A stretch of DNA of 64,000 bases, from positions 16,464 to 80,463 of the forward strand of contig NZ_MPDM01000008.1 of the NCBI RefSeq assembly GCF_001936115.1. Reading direction: 5' to 3'. Source of the DNA: Boudabousia marimammalium. Lineage in GTDB: Bacteria; Actinomycetota; Actinomycetes; Actinomycetales; Actinomycetaceae. Under the pieces are notes generated by a model. That model was not told the origin of the DNA. It saw nothing but the letters and a program-made list of their open reading frames with translations, and did no database searches. Below, piece after piece: positions 63,201-64,000 of this stretch (the first letter of the stretch is position 1; each line of letters opens with the position of its first letter). Both the position numbers and the translations under genes were made by a program.

Positions 63201-64000
63201 ACCGTAGATAGCTATGACTCTGAGGAAACCTCAGGTGAAACCGCACCTAACGGTTTGGCTTCCTCGGCAGCAGACGGCAATCCGAACACCTTCTGGCATA
63301 CCAAGTGGAGTGGTGGTGCTGACCAGTTCCCGCACTTCATTTCGTTGAACCTGAATCAGCAGTGCAAGGTCAGCGGTTTTGAATACACTCCGCGCCAGGA
63401 CAGCCAGAATACTCGTATCAAGGATTACGAGATTTACACCTCGATGGACGGAACCGAATGGGGGCAGGCAGTCGCTACCGGACGTTTCGATCGTAGCACT
63501 GCTGTGAAGTACATTCCCTTCACTGAGGTGCAGGCACGTTACGTGAAACTGGTTGGCCTGAATTCTCACAATGGTGATGCTTTCGCTGGTGCTGGTGAAC
63601 TTCGCGTTGATGGTCTTTGCGGTGACGGTCAGCCGCTCAGTGTGGTTGCTGGCGCTAACGCTGTCGAGCTAACTGATGACGCCAGTGCTCCCGTGACTGT
63701 GCGTGCAGAAGAAGGCACTCAGGTTCCGGTTGCTGTGCGCCACATCCCGATGGCTGGGCAGGTCACTTTGTGGGCTAACTCCGGTCACAAGTTGTTGGGG
63801 CATCAGGACGCCCAGGCTGGCGGAACCATAGACTTCTCCTTTGAAATGAAGGCTGAGTATGATGGTGAAGACTTTGTGGTGGTAACACCGACTGACCGTC
63901 GTTACTTCCGCTTGGAGCTTGGTGCTCCGGAGCCCACTGTGGAGCCGACCGTCGAGCCTACGGTTGAGCCGACCGTCGAGCCTACGGTTGAGCCGACCGT
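60285..64000 (+). CDS. Second GH20 hexosaminidase, partial at window end
   Basis: It opens at ATG 60285 after GAGG and is still in frame at the last base, so 1238 residues are seen and the end is missing. Parts: signal peptide ending VALA-A (about residue 37); a first discoidin-like domain (about 45-195) absent from the upstream paralogue; GH20b (about 215-345); GH20 barrel (about 350-710) with catalytic Asp540-Glu541 in HIGGDEP; PKD-like domain (about 785-860); a second discoidin domain (about 970-1115); and EPTV repeats from about 1215. The catalytic parts of the two genes are very similar, so they arose by tandem duplication. A sortase signal or SLH anchor is expected beyond the window. 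The two discoidin domains would add glycan-binding sites. Confidence 0.9.
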   Translation, partial: MSLKIGKSSFRAKTLRAVSLVSAGALALTGVMLAPSVALAAGEPTNWALQSNGGAVTASGQEVAGIWGPEKLNDGVIDVTSPKRQQSRWSSNTSDDAWAIVTFAQPKTLHHINLVWEAACPKKWDLLISEDGNAFEKIAFSDAQACPAAGEAAKETFAIPAEKSSTPIKAVKLQVRERTPFAGVKYGASLWEMEAWDKAEPAPVLPSQGGVGSSLVPKPVSMTHDESATGFTVNAETKISAPSELQSEADLLATTLRGSTGFPVPVENDSAATENVIKLALGAVEGSTKDEAYSLVSTENTVTITGVGAHGVFNGTRTLLQLLPGFVQMKTPVISNWTVPAVTIKDWPRYEYRGMMLDIARSFVPKEDIMKLIDTLSQYKISRLHIHLSDDQGWRIEITNEGREAGDTIDYTKLTEISGKTAMLPHNQQASREMGRTGFLTQADYRELQAYAAAHHVMIVPEIDLPGHTNAALHAIPELNIDGSSHIATADEPTAPANGTGAVGYSYLHPTDPVAKTFVRHVLGQISEMTTGDYIHIGGDEPHALTQVYDHATYNAYLGEVMGMVRGFGKTPLGWNEIAQADGITAGDVMHYWTGNAGPTRDAVNNHGAKVLLSRGDKSYIDQKYNSKTPLALTWACQGNCDFQSYYDWNPRTFINLPTDDAIIGTEAPLWSETVRGLDQVEFLTFNRTLAHAEIGWTPQDVRDRTDFAKRISQIGVDLNATGSNFYDGTDGNWGYDVAGVKSVATAPDATFQLGYLSAPGTKVTADATKVAADRTNDVDGRSNSLVGNSGMSVMVNWGDGSAEEAATITSTLPRTAYNASGMYVLTGSHAYATPGEKTVTLKIGDRTATAKIMVDPSATATEPLFTPWTPTEDAAIELGQEIAKPLDRVAFSATGFEPNTLVDVTLGDVNLGQVRPDANGARSTYILIPKDTQPGVYQVRAAHGDRSATTQITIWAEPSAASGLKIPVNGVTVDSYDSEETSGETAPNGLASSAADGNPNTFWHTKWSGGADQFPHFISLNLNQQCKVSGFEYTPRQDSQNTRIKDYEIYTSMDGTEWGQAVATGRFDRSTAVKYIPFTEVQARYVKLVGLNSHNGDAFAGAGELRVDGLCGDGQPLSVVAGANAVELTDDASAPVTVRAEEGTQVPVAVRHIPMAGQVTLWANSGHKLLGHQDAQAGGTIDFSFEMKAEYDGEDFVVVTPTDRRYFRLELGAPEPTVEPTVEPTVEPTVEPTVEPT
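63931..64000 (+). repeat. Coding EPTV tandem repeat at the window end
   Basis: Regular 12-base units (GAGCCGACCGTC, GAGCCTACGGTT) encode EPTV up to the last base. The repeat continues outside the window. Confidence 0.88.

Overview
The window is a chromosomal segment of a moderately GC-rich Actinobacterium, most likely a member of the Actinomycetaceae. This is judged from gene content: a fused PutA, a GTP-dependent PEP carboxykinase, a class II aldolase, an HspR-type operator before clpB, S-layer-homology and sortase-type surface proteins, an LppM-like lipoprotein, SpoU/TrmH methyltransferases, and many GTG/TTG or leaderless starts. I cannot name the genus. Most of the window is ordinary housekeeping and transport DNA. 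The accessory parts are the two ends, the 11.5-15 kb region and the large surface proteins.

Layout. 0-1.7 kb: a DUF559/AbiEi-like nuclease-fold gene lying between two clusters of short phased repeats. 1.7-5 kb: a MacB-like ABC exporter pair, a lipoprotein and a small membrane protein. 5-9 kb: a nucleoside deoxyribosyltransferase-like gene, a TIGR03943/COG0701 membrane pair and a lipid kinase. 9-15.3 kb: serS, a HAD phosphatase, tRNA-Ser(UGA), a third repeat cluster, a SNF2 helicase with a helix-hairpin-helix, a 69-residue membrane protein and tRNA-Ser(GCU). 15.5-19.1 kb: a 1164-residue secreted nuclease with lamin-tail, nuclease, EPTV-repeat and three SLH domains. 19.5-20.8 kb: a methyltransferase and cupin pair behind an iron-box-like operator.

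20.9-36.5 kb is metabolic: glgP, ispF, cysS, a 23S rRNA methyltransferase, putA, an LppM-like lipoprotein, purA, pckG (also with an iron-box-like site), dcd and an unknown gene coupled to it. 36.6-43.7 kb: glmS, a two-pass membrane protein, a small amphipathic protein, clpB and a serine hydrolase. 43.8-47.2 kb: a sugar ABC importer without its ATPase. 47.4-52.8 kb: a peptide ABC importer whose two ATPases are fused. 52.9-56 kb: a short-chain dehydrogenase, a degenerate PRTase-like protein, a TrmH methyltransferase and fba. 56-64 kb: two tandem paralogous GH20 hexosaminidases with discoidin domains and EPTV linkers. The second runs off the end of the window.

How it fits together. The surface enzymes would release amino sugars and nucleotides from host glycans and extracellular DNA. 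The sugar and peptide importers, glmS, glgP, putA, pckG and fba fit use of host-derived carbon and nitrogen. The least explained signal is the phased repeat family (boxes TTTTGCGACTCAGCGG, TTTTGCGGCACAGTGG and TTGCATAGTGTTG). It is always in the same orientation, its box spacing is fixed, and it sits next to the nuclease-fold gene and the SNF2 helicase gene.
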